A DNA stretch of 33,464 nucleotides from Nitrosospira sp. NpAV (GTDB lineage: Bacteria; Pseudomonadota; Gammaproteobacteria; Burkholderiales; Nitrosomonadaceae): positions 1 to 33,464 of the forward strand of contig NZ_JXQM01000038.1 of the NCBI RefSeq assembly GCF_000832065.1, written 5' to 3'. Each line of letters begins with the position of its first letter. Position 1 is the stretch's first letter. This document shows positions 25,545-33,464 of the stretch, piece by piece. The notes beneath the pieces were generated by a model. That model was not told where the DNA came from. It saw only the letters and a program-made list of their open reading frames with translations, and did no database searches. Position numbers and translations under genes: made by a program.

Positions 25545-26174
25545 TTACTTCTTGGTGATGGCGAAATAACTCGTCATCAGATTCCGGTAGTTCGGAATGT
25601 AATTCGAGAACAGGGCACCCAGGCCTTCGATGTCGTTACGCCAGTCGCGGTGCAGTTCGCAAGCCACGCCGAACCAGCTCATCATTTGCACGCCTGCCGC
25701 CTGCATCCGCATCCAGGCGGCGTCCCGGGTCACTTCATTGAAAGTACCGGAAGCGTCGGTAACGACGAACACTTCGTAGCCCGCTTCGATAGCGGACAAT
25801 GCCGGAAACGCTACACAGACTTCCGTCACCACCCCGGCGATGATGAGCTGCTTGCGCCCGGTCTTTTTGATCGCGTTGACGAAATCTTCGTTGTCCCAAG
25901 CATTGATGTTACCGGGGCGTGCGACGTAAGGCGCATCGGGAAACATTTCCTTGAGCTCCGGCACCAGCGGCCCGTTTGGACCATCCTCGAAACTTGTTGT
26001 CAGGATGGTCGGCAACTTGAAATACTTTCCGCAGGCAGCCAGGGCAAGCACGTTGTTCTTGAATTCATTGGGTGAAAAGTCCTGCACCAGCGAGATCAGG
26101 CCCGCCTGGTGATCCACCATCAGGATAGCGGCGTCAGCCTTGGATAGCCGGTTGTATTTAAAAGTCTTGTCCAT
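25545..26174 (-). CDS. ycaC: YcaC-type isochorismatase-family hydrolase
   Basis: A 209-residue cysteine hydrolase closely resembling Escherichia coli YcaC along its whole length. Asp21 (MVDHQAG) and Cys120 (VVTEVCVAF) are two of the catalytic residues. The long shared stretches FEDGPNGPLVPEL, ARPGNINAWDNEDF and WFGVACELHRDWRNDIEGL are diagnostic. YcaC forms octameric rings and its natural substrate is unknown. AGGAG with a 6-base gap precedes the ATG. It sits between a paralogue and the amidohydrolase on the same strand. Confidence 0.92.
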   Translation of the reverse strand: MDKTFKYNRLSKADAAILMVDHQAGLISLVQDFSPNEFKNNVLALAACGKYFKLPTILTTSFEDGPNGPLVPELKEMFPDAPYVARPGNINAWDNEDFVNAIKKTGRKQLIIAGVVTEVCVAFPALSAIEAGYEVFVVTDASGTFNEVTRDAAWMRMQAAGVQMMSWFGVACELHRDWRNDIEGLGALFSNYIPNYRNLMTSYFAITKK

Positions 26175-26256
26175 TTCATGCTCCTTGTTGTTGTCAATCG
26201 GATTAAGTGTCTAATAAAAAGTAATCGCAAAACGCTTCAGGGCAACGAAGCCCATC

Positions 26257-26889
26257 TCATTTCTTCCCCTTCTGCACTGCCTGCGCCTTGTCGTAGCTCT
26301 CGATCAGCAGCCGGTAATGCGGCATGGAATAATCGGCATAGATATTGGCGAACTCCATCGCCTCCGGCCGGTTCCAGGTTTCCTGCAGCTCCGAGATAAC
26401 CGCGAGCGTATCGATCGGAATTACGCCCGCTTGCACAATGCGGGCGATGGTCAGATCGGTGCCCATCACGCTTGAGTTGCCCGAGGCATCCACCACGGCA
26501 TAGACCTTGTAACCGGCGGCCACCGCGCTGATGGAAGGAAAAGCCATGCATACGCTGGTGAGCGTGCCGGCCAGAATCAGCGTTTTGCGGCCGGTCGCTT
26601 CGACCGCCTTGACGAAATCAGGGCTGTCCCAGACATTGATCTCGCCGCGCCGCCCCACATACTGCGCATGCGGGGCAGCCTGGTGGATTTCGGGGATCAA
26701 TGGACCGTTCGGGCCGTCGGGAACCGAAGCGGAGGTAATGACCGGAATCTTGAGCAGCGCGGCGACTTTGGCGAGCGCAATTGCATTACGGCGCAGATCC
26801 GGTACCGGGATATCCTTGACCAGCTGGAACAGACCGCTCTGGTGGTCGATGAGAAGCATGAGGGTCTCTTGGGAATTGATATGGCTCAC
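26257..26889 (-). CDS. Second isochorismatase-family hydrolase
   Basis: A 210-residue paralogue of the neighbouring YcaC. Asp15 (LLIDHQSG) and Cys114 (LTSVCMAF) are kept, while the C-terminal third differs ([13 protein letters not shown] rather than the YcaC WFGVACELHRDW). It is close to the family often found beside pirin genes. The start is GTG, with AAGGAGG five bases upstream, a very strong site. The pair probably arose by an old duplication, and the two enzymes may act on different intermediates. Confidence 0.9.
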   Translation of the reverse strand: MSHINSQETLMLLIDHQSGLFQLVKDIPVPDLRRNAIALAKVAALLKIPVITSASVPDGPNGPLIPEIHQAAPHAQYVGRRGEINVWDSPDFVKAVEATGRKTLILAGTLTSVCMAFPSISAVAAGYKVYAVVDASGNSSVMGTDLTIARIVQAGVIPIDTLAVISELQETWNRPEAMEFANIYADYSMPHYRLLIESYDKAQAVQKGKK

Positions 26890-26934
26890 AATTTCCTCCT
26901 TGGGTTGGATTTCGATAAAAAAAGCCTCGTCAAC

Positions 26935-26954
26935 TCATGACACAGCAGTCATGA
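26935..26954 (-). terminator. Weak hairpin between pirin and hydrolase genes
   Basis: TCATGAC and GTCATGA form a 7-bp stem with a 6-base loop. On the minus strand a T-run follows, but only after about 12 bases, so it would at most reduce read-through from the pirin gene into the hydrolase gene. Confidence 0.35.
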
Positions 26955-26973
26955 AGGCGGCTGCTTGTTCGCT

Positions 26974-27864
26974 TCAGGACATATGCCCCATCCTGCCGCT
27001 CTGGTAATCCACAATCGCTTGGCGAATCTCCTCGGCGCTGTTCATTACGAAAGGACCGCTGCCGACGATTGGCTCGTCGATCGGTTCGCCGCAGAGCAGC
27101 AGTGCTGTTGCATCCTCGGCACTGTCAATACGGAGGTGGTCGCCTTTCCGCTCAAACAGAGCAATTTCCGCGGGTCCGATTGTTTCAGCCCCATCGAGCC
27201 GCACCGAGCCTTTGAGCACCGCCAGCATCGTGGTGTAGCCGTCGGGCACGGGAAGACAAATTTGCCGCTCGCTCGCCAGACGGAGATCCCACACATGGAT
27301 CGGCGTGAAAGTACGGGCAGGCCCCTCGGTTCCGTCGAACTGGCCGGCAATGACGCGCACGCTCCCCTGGCCATGAGGAAGACTCAAAACAGGAATCTGG
27401 CTGTTCAAGATGCTTTGGTAATGCGGCGGCGACATTTTGTCCTTGGCGGGCAGGTTGACCCATAGCTGCACCATTTCAAACATTCCGCCGCGGCGCGCAA
27501 ACTCGCGGCCATGAAACTCTTCGTGAACGAGACCGGATGCGGCAGTCATCCATTGCACATCGCCCGGACCGATGCCGCCGCCGCCACCGGAACTGTCACG
27601 ATGCTCCACCTCACCGCTATAGACAATAGTCACTGTCTCGAACCCACGATGCGGATGTTCGCCGACACCGAGACGTTTCTCAGTTGGAGGAAATTCCATG
27701 GGACCGGCATAATCGAAGAGCAGGAAAGGGCTGATCGCCGGCCCCAGGTTCGAATAGCCAAGAAGTGTCCGCACAGGAAACCCGTCGCCGACCCAGTGGC
27801 GTTCGGTACTGCGTTGGATGCGCTGCAGCTTCTTGATTGACAGTTCAGGTTTTATTGCCAGCAT
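26974..27864 (-). CDS. Pirin-family bicupin protein
   Basis: A 296-residue protein of the standard pirin length. The N-terminal cupin contains HPHRGFETVTIV (two His ligands) and GLVHEEFHG (His and Glu), so the metal site is complete. The C-terminal cupin is present (GTEGPARTFTPIHVWDL and onwards). Pirins are iron proteins; some are dioxygenases and others act as redox-sensing cofactors. The ATG has AGGAG upstream. It is the first gene of the minus-strand run and divergent from lysR. Confidence 0.92.
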   Translation of the reverse strand: MLAIKPELSIKKLQRIQRSTERHWVGDGFPVRTLLGYSNLGPAISPFLLFDYAGPMEFPPTEKRLGVGEHPHRGFETVTIVYSGEVEHRDSSGGGGGIGPGDVQWMTAASGLVHEEFHGREFARRGGMFEMVQLWVNLPAKDKMSPPHYQSILNSQIPVLSLPHGQGSVRVIAGQFDGTEGPARTFTPIHVWDLRLASERQICLPVPDGYTTMLAVLKGSVRLDGAETIGPAEIALFERKGDHLRIDSAEDATALLLCGEPIDEPIVGSGPFVMNSAEEIRQAIVDYQSGRMGHMS

Positions 27865-27896
27865 CAGCTATCTCCTATTAAGTTTTAACGCGCTGG

Positions 27897-27924
27897 TGGC
27901 AAGATAACGAAGGTACACTTGCCA
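27897..27924. promoter_or_regulatory. Inverted repeat between pirin and lysR, probable LysR operator
   Basis: TGGCAAG (27897-27903) and CTTGCCA (27918-27924) are perfect inverted arms with 14 bases between. They lie in the 200-base region between the divergent pirin and lysR genes, where LysR regulators usually bind. Assignment to this regulator is inferred from position. Confidence 0.5.
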
Positions 27925-28064
27925 GGTCGAGTTGGCGCGCGTTGATCCGTCGATCTAGTCGTATACTCCAACTTCAATATAGTCTATTAAGCGTTAGCGT
28001 ACTCTTCTCCGGATGGGTCCGGAACCAGACTTTCTTCGAAATCAGCGTTCGGAAAAACAGAACA

Positions 28065-28997
28065 ATGCAAATTCAGCTTGATGGTATTTTGGCCTTTCTG
28101 CAGGCGATTGAAACAGGCAGCATCAGTGCCGCGGCCCAGCGTATGGGCTTATCGAAGTCCGTCATCAGCAAGCGTATCACCGACCTGGAGATACTGTTAG
28201 GGGTCGAGTTGCTGCATCGCTCGACCCGCGGAGTGGTCCCGACGGACAAGGGGGTCGCGTTCTATCAGCGTATGCGCTCAATCATGCAGCAGCTTGACCA
28301 GGCGGCGGAAGAACTCATCGAGCAGGATGGCGAGTTGTGCGGCTCGTTGCGTATCGCCGCCCCCATGACCTTTGGAACCCTCTACCTTGGGCCGATCCTG
28401 TTCGCTTTCGTCGCCCGCCACCCGCGCTTGGGACTTGCGCTGGATCTTGATGACCGGATTACCGATCTGCCCGGCGAAGGCTATGATCTGGGGGTTCGTA
28501 TCGGGCGGCTGCATGACTCGTCGCTTGCGGCCCGCAAGCTGGCGGTGAGCCGCCGCGTAGTGTGTTGCAGTCCTGCGTATGCTCAACGTGCCGGTCTGCC
28601 GGCAACGATCGAGGAATTGGCGGGCCATGCATGCATCGGTTACGCCAATGTGTCAGCCGGTCACGTCTGGCAGTTCGAGCCCGCAGAGCTCGAAGGCGGC
28701 ATGCCCCGCTCGCTGGTGGTACGCAGCCGGATCGTCGCCAATAACGGCGAATCGATGCGGGATGCAGCTATCGCAGGGCTGGGTATTTCCATTCTTCCGG
28801 TCTTCATCGTTGCCAAAGCGCTGGCGAGCGGTCAACTTATCAATGCCCTGCCGGATGCACGCCCGGTTGCAGACACGATCTACGCGGTCTATCCGCGGAA
28901 CCGCCATCTCCCGGCGAAGGTGCGTGCCATCATTGATCACTTGGTTGCGGTATTTGAGGGCGGACCGCCATGGGAACGAGAATGGGACCAGACATGA
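28065..28997 (+). CDS. LysR-family transcriptional regulator
   Basis: A 310-residue regulator. The N-terminal winged helix-turn-helix is visible (FLQAIETGSISAAAQRMGLS, then KRITDLEILLGVELLHRSTR), followed by a linker helix and the effector-binding domain from about residue 88 (GSLRIAAPMTFGTLYLGPIL). It falls in the CrgA/AaeR-like group by wording. The frame is open 41 codons upstream, but the family begins at ATG 28065. It is divergent from the seven-gene minus-strand run and is its likely activator or repressor; the inducer is unknown. Confidence 0.92.
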   Translation: MQIQLDGILAFLQAIETGSISAAAQRMGLSKSVISKRITDLEILLGVELLHRSTRGVVPTDKGVAFYQRMRSIMQQLDQAAEELIEQDGELCGSLRIAAPMTFGTLYLGPILFAFVARHPRLGLALDLDDRITDLPGEGYDLGVRIGRLHDSSLAARKLAVSRRVVCCSPAYAQRAGLPATIEELAGHACIGYANVSAGHVWQFEPAELEGGMPRSLVVRSRIVANNGESMRDAAIAGLGISILPVFIVAKALASGQLINALPDARPVADTIYAVYPRNRHLPAKVRAIIDHLVAVFEGGPPWEREWDQT

Positions 28998-29084
28998 ATT
29001 TTCGATTGCGCTCCATATATTTACGCTGCGCGGCATTTGCAGAGAGCCTATTTTCAGCTTCTCAACACAGAAACAAGCACCAGG

Positions 29085-29432
29085 GTAAAAATCATCGGGA
29101 TTACAGGAAGTCTGCGTAGCGGTCGTTCAATACCGCCCTATTGCACGTGGCCGCAGGCCTGACGCCGAGTGGAGTTACGCTGGAGATCTCGACTCTCGAG
29201 GACATCCCCCTCTTTGAGGGCGACGTCGAGGCCAACGAAGGTATCCTCAGGCAGTGATTGCGCTGAAGAGCGAATTGCTGCTGCTGATGGAGTATTGCTG
29301 GCCATACGCACGCAGCACGTCTTCGACAAATCGGACGAAATGATAGATGGAGCAGCCCGAAGCAGCTTCGGGATTTTCTTGCGGGGTTTACCGAGTTCGT
29401 CCAAACCAACCCGCAGAAAACTGCAAATATAA
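29085..29432 (+). pseudogene. Broken NADPH-dependent FMN reductase
   Basis: The pieces of one flavodoxin-like reductase lie in different frames. KIIGITGSLRSGRS opens at 29088. After a one-base shift near 29130 come LLHVAAGLTPSGVTLEIS and DIPLFEGDVEANEGI. After a second shift comes IAAADGVLLA. About 80 residues of the core are then missing, and HVFDKSDEMIDG follows. After a third shift comes PKQLRDFLAGFTEFV, the usual family end. No start codon of the family type stands before the first piece. It lies right after lysR and may once have belonged to that locus. Confidence 0.85.
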
Positions 29433-29500
29433 GCTGAGGGTATCGGTATGCGAAAAAAAAGTTGGCTGGCTTGCCCGGGGTGAGGCTGGCTGGCTGAAAG

Positions 29501-29526
29501 GCTATTGGGTAGGAGAACCCAATAGC
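29501..29526. other. Perfect 10-bp hairpin after the broken reductase
   Basis: GCTATTGGGT and ACCCAATAGC flank a 6-base loop (AGGAGA). No T-run follows, so it is not a normal terminator. The loop resembles a Shine-Dalgarno sequence, but no start codon follows in reach. The surrounding region 29433-29684 holds no gene I can support. Confidence 0.45.
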
Positions 29527-29684
29527 AACGGATAACCTGGCATTAACTTTGCATTTTCAATACCGCCATTCGGATAAGCTCCCAGTCGGCGGATTGTTTT
29601 GATTTTTTCAAAATCTCGACTATGCTGAATTCCAATAAATAAGTGAGCCCCATTCTCACTATTATTGCAAGGTCTTCTGTAATT

Positions 29685-29709
29685 AATAATGATAATGATT
29701 CTTATTATA
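29685..29709 (+). promoter_or_regulatory. Fur-box-like element (left copy)
   Basis: A run of GATAAT-type hexamers (AATAAT, GATAAT, GATTCT, TATTAT) as in Fur binding sites, 115 bases before the pyruvate-kinase-like gene. The exact reverse complement of all 25 bases lies at 31798-31822. The likeness extends to 29741 (AGAAAAGCAAG at 29722-29732, then CTTTTTTA at 29734-29741). Iron control is inferred. Confidence 0.55.
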
Positions 29710-29823
29710 ATTATTAATCTGAGAAAAGCAAGACTTTTTTATGGTAATTGTCACATACACGTAACAATACCGTGGCAACGTCTCAATTATCCTAGCGGCC
29801 CTTGCGAAAGGTGAGAGTCAAAT

Positions 29824-31722
29824 ATGAACCCGTCTCGCAAAGACAAGATCTCTACATCCAGGCGAGGTAGAAACGATGCCTACGCTGATCTGTTGCAGGA
29901 ACTGACCGTACTGCACCAGGATCTGACGACGCTGGAAAGCGAATCCGGCGAAACATTGCGGAAAGTGGATGCGCGCCATCGGGTTAGCGTTGCCAATCTG
30001 ATCCACTATCTCGGTTTGCGGCGGCGCGATGTGCGCCCACTGCAGGAAAAACTCGCGGCGGCGGGGTTGTCTTCCATGGGGCGTGCGGAGTCGCATGTCC
30101 TGAGCAATCTGGACGCCATTATCATGCTATTGCAGCGTGCGCTTGGAAAACAACAGTCACAGCAGGGATATTCTTCCCTCACCGAATCCGCAGGCGCAGG
30201 CGCTGGCCCGGCGCTGCTGGAAACCAACACCAATACCCTGCTCGGCAAACCTCCGCTGCAAAGACGCGTGCGTATCATGGTCACGTTGCCCGGGGACGCG
30301 GCAGATGATTACTCGCTGATTAAGGAAATGCTGTTACAAGGGATGGATTGCGCGCGCATCAACTGCGCGCACGATGATATCGCGATATGGACGCGCATGA
30401 TCAGGCAGATCAAACGCGCGCGCCGTGAAACAGGACGCCACTGCCGTATCCTGATGGATCTGGGCGGGCCCAAACTTCGCACGGGAGAAATCGCACCTGG
30501 TCCGGCGGTACTGAAATGGCGGCCAAAACGTGACGCGTATGGCAAAGTCACAGAGCCCGCCCGCATCTGGGTATACCCGCAGGATGACGCTTCTTCCAGC
30601 CCATCACACGCTCATGCCTGTTTTCCTGTCAAAGGAGATTGGCTGGCGCAGGTGACGGCGCGCGACAGAATCGAATTCAATGATGCGAGAGGAGCATTGC
30701 GCAGTCTGCAGCTGACCGGGCAAGTGGGGACCGGCTATTGGGCGGAATCCACCCAGACCGCATATATCAAGTCGGGACTGAAACTTTATCTATTGCGAGT
30801 GCCCGTGTCCGGGCATCCGCGCGGAACCGGTTATGCCGGCGAGGTGGGTACGCTGCCCCAAGCGCCGGAAACCATCTTGCTGCATAAGGGAGACAGCCTC
30901 ATCATCACACGTAACCCGGCCTCCGGCCTTCCTCCCCAGTTTGATGAAAACGGCCGGCTGTTGCGCCCTGCCAGCATTGCTTGCTCATTACCGGAAATCT
31001 TTACGGCCGTTAATCCCGGTGAACGCATCCTGATTGACGACGGCCGCATCGGCGGCGTAATCCGCGGTGTCAATCCCGGTGAAATCCTGGTCGAGATTAC
31101 CCAGGCACGCGATAGCGGAGAAAAACTGCTGGCCGATAAAGGCATCAATCTACCGGATAGCCATCTCGATCTGAACGGTCTGACGGGCCAGGACATCATC
31201 GATCTGGAATTCATTGCACGCCACGCGGACATGGTCGGGCTTTCCTTTGCACGACGGCCCGCCGATATCGAGCTGTTGCAACAGCATCTGAAACGTCTGG
31301 GCGCCGATAAGCTGGGGATTGTTATCAAGATCGAAACACGCGCCGCTTTCGAGCAGCTGCCGGAGCTGATGTTCACCCTGCTGGCCTCCCCGGTGATTGG
31401 AGTCATGATCGCGCGTGGGGACCTAGCCGTGGAATGTGGCTACGAACGATTGGCGGAATTGCAGGAAGAGATTCTATGGTTGGCCGAGGCGGCGCATCTT
31501 CCCGTAATTTGGGCCACTCAAGTGCTGGAAGGATTGGCCAAAACTGGCAAACCCAGCCGTGCTGAAGTCACTGACGCAGCCATGGGAGAACGGGCCGAGT
31601 GCGTGATGCTCAACAAGGGACCGCACATCATCGAGGCCATCCAGATGCTGGACAATATTCTGCAACGCATGCAGGCGCACCAGTGGAAAAAGCGGTCGTT
31701 GTTGCGGAGACTACATTGGTAA
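29824..31722 (+). CDS. Divergent pyruvate-kinase-like protein
   Basis: A 632-residue protein with a helical N-terminal extension (about residues 1-140, several heptad-like stretches), then a pyruvate kinase barrel. Recognisable sites are CARINCAHD (178-184 region, usual form R-N-F-S-H), MDLGGPKLRTG, IKIET with Lys502, MIARGDLAVE with Asp533, and ATQVLEG near 564-570. The usual MLSGETA is replaced by MLNKGPH at 595, and the C-terminal regulatory domain is absent. The B domain is enlarged (about residues 230-390). These changes suggest altered control or even a different phospho-substrate. It is bracketed by inverted Fur-like elements. Confidence 0.85.
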   Translation: MNPSRKDKISTSRRGRNDAYADLLQELTVLHQDLTTLESESGETLRKVDARHRVSVANLIHYLGLRRRDVRPLQEKLAAAGLSSMGRAESHVLSNLDAIIMLLQRALGKQQSQQGYSSLTESAGAGAGPALLETNTNTLLGKPPLQRRVRIMVTLPGDAADDYSLIKEMLLQGMDCARINCAHDDIAIWTRMIRQIKRARRETGRHCRILMDLGGPKLRTGEIAPGPAVLKWRPKRDAYGKVTEPARIWVYPQDDASSSPSHAHACFPVKGDWLAQVTARDRIEFNDARGALRSLQLTGQVGTGYWAESTQTAYIKSGLKLYLLRVPVSGHPRGTGYAGEVGTLPQAPETILLHKGDSLIITRNPASGLPPQFDENGRLLRPASIACSLPEIFTAVNPGERILIDDGRIGGVIRGVNPGEILVEITQARDSGEKLLADKGINLPDSHLDLNGLTGQDIIDLEFIARHADMVGLSFARRPADIELLQQHLKRLGADKLGIVIKIETRAAFEQLPELMFTLLASPVIGVMIARGDLAVECGYERLAELQEEILWLAEAAHLPVIWATQVLEGLAKTGKPSRAEVTDAAMGERAECVMLNKGPHIIEAIQMLDNILQRMQAHQWKKRSLLRRLHW

Positions 31723-31797
31723 CGGAAAGCGGCAAATAATCCCCCCGTAATGACGAGCCTGCGTGGTAAAAAAGCTTGCTTTTCTTTCATTCTTAAA

Positions 31798-31822
31798 TAT
31801 AATAAGAATCATTATCATTATT
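31798..31822 (-). promoter_or_regulatory. Fur-box-like element (right copy, inverted)
   Basis: The exact reverse complement of 29685-29709. The likeness continues leftward to 31767 (CTTGCTTTTCT at 31775-31785 and TAAAAAAG at 31767-31774), so the right copy faces back toward the kinase-like gene. It lies 76 bases after that gene's stop and about 450 bases before epsA. Confidence 0.55.
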
Positions 31823-32270
31823 GATTACGGAGATTTGTTAACAAACCGCCGGATCGGACCGTCATACTCCGCCGGTGCGGATCAATTCTCTGTATAGGCG
31901 CCAGGCGAGCAATCCTGATCATCATAAATTTCGCATGTGCATGAAACTTCTTTCAGACCATCACGCTGAATATCCTGTCACATAACTTTGACTAGAACGT
32001 AATCAGATTGTCATTTCTCTTCCCTATGCTTGGCCTGTGTCAGACATGGACCTTGCGATCAAGGAAGAACGATAAAGGATAGCTGCCACATAAAATCGCC
32101 AATGCAAAACTCGCCATACGGCGACGACCGAAAGTTTGCGCCTGGTTCAGATTAGGTAGTCCGCTAATTCCAATTCATGATTTGAATATGACTAATAAAT
32201 CAATACGAATAAGACGTTGCAATGTAAGCTAATCGGCAACCCTATCACCAGACAGGAATAATTCGCCAGT
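31823..32270. other. Long untranslated region before epsA
   Basis: About 450 bases with no supported gene on either strand. It is AT-rich near 32160-32220, where the epsA promoter probably lies. No clear -35/-10 pair, operator or riboswitch could be named by eye. Confidence 0.4.
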
Positions 32271-33050
32271 ATGAACCTCTTCTCTTCTCTTTCCCCTGCT
32301 CATCTTCAACGTTATCTCCGCATCGTCCAGGAAGGGATAGCGGTACGCAGTCACCTTGATTTGTTGAGATGGCTACAGGGCGAAATGCAGCATTATCTGC
32401 CTCACGAAATCATGCTTGTCGCTTGGGGCGATTTTGAATCGAATCTCATTCGGCACGACATTATTTCCGCGCTGCCTGGAGTCAGGACCGGCTATTCAAA
32501 CCCAACACGCTTCTCTCCATTGCTGGGGGGGCTCCACAGGCGCTGGGTGGAGCAGGGTAAGGCTCCGCATACACTGGACATTAGCGCGTCAGGTATCCTG
32601 TTTGAAAGCTGGAGACTGCAATGCTCCCTGGGCAAAGCGTTACAAGGCATGCGTTCTTCTCTTCTGCATGGTGTCAGTGACAAGCGCGGGCATCATGATT
32701 GCCTTTACGTAATTTTCAGTTCGCAAAACAAACTCGATAGCTCTACGCTCAGTGCAATAGAAATTCTGCTGCCTTATCTCGATACCGCGTTGCGCAGCAT
32801 AGCACCTTTGCCGGATCATGCCTCCCTTCTGACGGATTCCGGGGAAAGCGAGGATCATGGGTTGAGCGGGCGTGAAAGCGAAATAATGGACTGGGTAAAG
32901 ATGGGCAAAACCAATGCCGAGATAGGCAGCATCCTGTCCATCAGTTCTTTCACCGTAAAAAACCATATGCAGCGCATCTTCAAGAAACTGGATGTTTATA
33001 ACCGGATGCAAGCTGTTTCCAAGATGGAACGCAGCATCAGTCATGCCTGA
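32271..33050 (+). CDS. epsA: LuxR-type regulator EpsA of the exopolysaccharide locus
   Basis: A 259-residue protein. The N-terminal part (1-190) is the EpsA-type sensing region (e.g. LSPAHLQRYLRIVQEGIAVR). The C-terminal LuxR/GerE helix-turn-helix is clear: LSGRESEIMDWVKMGKTNAE, then SSFTVKNHMQRIFKKLDVYN. EpsA is known from methylotroph and other betaproteobacterial exopolysaccharide clusters associated with exosortase B, where it heads the locus. The next gene, 59 bases on, is the EpsB-like transferase, which supports the name. No receiver domain is present. Confidence 0.88.
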   Translation: MNLFSSLSPAHLQRYLRIVQEGIAVRSHLDLLRWLQGEMQHYLPHEIMLVAWGDFESNLIRHDIISALPGVRTGYSNPTRFSPLLGGLHRRWVEQGKAPHTLDISASGILFESWRLQCSLGKALQGMRSSLLHGVSDKRGHHDCLYVIFSSQNKLDSSTLSAIEILLPYLDTALRSIAPLPDHASLLTDSGESEDHGLSGRESEIMDWVKMGKTNAEIGSILSISSFTVKNHMQRIFKKLDVYNRMQAVSKMERSISHA

Positions 33051-33109
33051 AAACCACCCGCCCTCCGCTTCAATCCGCCACCGCGGCCTCCTCCTGCGGG
33101 ATCAGTCCC

Positions 33110-33464
33110 ATGGCTGAAGCCAACCCGGTATTTTCCGCTTCCACATCGGTTTTCACCAATGCCAAGATGCCCCTTGGCAACAACATGCTGAGCGCTGTCG
33201 AGGCCATTCTCGACCCCGCGGCATTGATGCTTTCCCTCTGGCTGATAAGCAGCGGCATTGAAGGAGAATTGCAGCCCCCCTACCTGATTCTTGCGGTAAT
33301 CGTGTTTTCCATCACCTTCCCGGGCACCTCGCGCCTGCAATTCTCCATCAAGAGACTGGTCTTCGATGTGCTCTACAGCTGGTTCTGGGTGGTTCTGCTG
33401 CTGCTTTTCCTCGGCGTTGCCACCGGCTATATGGCCGAATTCTCCAGTGAAGCGCTGATCACCT
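33110..33464 (+). CDS. epsB: Undecaprenyl-phosphate glucose phosphotransferase, N-terminal part
   Basis: The first 118 codons of a gene running off the window. The ATG at 33110 has GGGA about 8 bases before it. Two or three membrane helices are visible (LMLSLWLISSGI, YLILAVIVFSITF and FWVVLLLLFLGVATGY), with a basic FSIKRLVFDV between. This is the layout of the WcaJ/EpsB polyprenyl glycosylphosphotransferases that put the first sugar on undecaprenyl phosphate for exopolysaccharide. The catalytic C-terminal domain is not in the window, so the name leans on position after epsA. Confidence 0.75.
   Translation, partial: MAEANPVFSASTSVFTNAKMPLGNNMLSAVEAILDPAALMLSLWLISSGIEGELQPPYLILAVIVFSITFPGTSRLQFSIKRLVFDVLYSWFWVVLLLLFLGVATGYMAEFSSEALIT

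Overview
The window looks like the chromosome of a betaproteobacterium, most likely a Nitrosomonadaceae member of the Nitrosospira type. This is inferred from gene content: a LuxR-type EpsA regulator followed by an EpsB-like sugar-phosphate transferase, a PEP-CTERM protein, many c-type cytochromes, alginate-export type outer-membrane barrels and overall moderately GC-rich coding sequence. No marker gene fixes the species. I see no tRNA, rRNA or CRISPR array, and no complete transposase gene.

Left part (1-8650), copper handling. After the tail of an outer-membrane barrel comes a plus-strand run: an HMA-TauE/SafE-like membrane protein, the Cu(I) P-type ATPase CopA, the chaperone CopZ and the repressor CsoR (a TTG start inside the end of copZ). 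A diheme and a triheme cytochrome c and a type IB topoisomerase follow on the same strand. An unusual promoter with nested inverted repeats (185-219) stands before the first gene. An almost identical copy (7960-8004) stands before a small exported protein with a His-rich tail (8074-8565). CsoR is the obvious candidate to control both, which would make the exported protein a new member of the copper regulon.

Middle part (8700-19580). Here are an unknown 127-residue protein, a family-2 O-methyltransferase, a TonB-dependent receptor, a decayed fragment of a second methyltransferase copy, a PEP-CTERM protein, and a 190-bp MITE-like palindrome with 34-bp perfect inverted repeats touching the PEP-CTERM stop codon. 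A DMT exporter, a kinesin-light-chain type TPR protein whose ribosome-binding site can pair with an upstream element, a 3-methyladenine DNA glycosylase, CstA and its small DUF466 partner follow.

Right-centre part (19577-29000). Seven minus-strand genes (pirin, isochorismatase-like hydrolase, YcaC, Tat-type amidohydrolase, alginate-export barrel, MFS exporter, second pirin) run away from a divergent LysR regulator. The shared intergenic region carries an inverted repeat suited to a LysR regulator. This looks like an uptake/hydrolysis/efflux locus for an unknown compound.

Right end (29000-33464). It holds a broken NADPH-dependent FMN reductase and a divergent pyruvate-kinase-like protein without the usual C-terminal domain. 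The kinase gene is bracketed by inward-facing copies of a Fur-box-like element with an exact 25-bp core. The start of an exopolysaccharide locus (epsA, partial epsB) follows. The PEP-CTERM protein at 13344-14027 is a plausible client of the exosortase system that normally accompanies such a locus.
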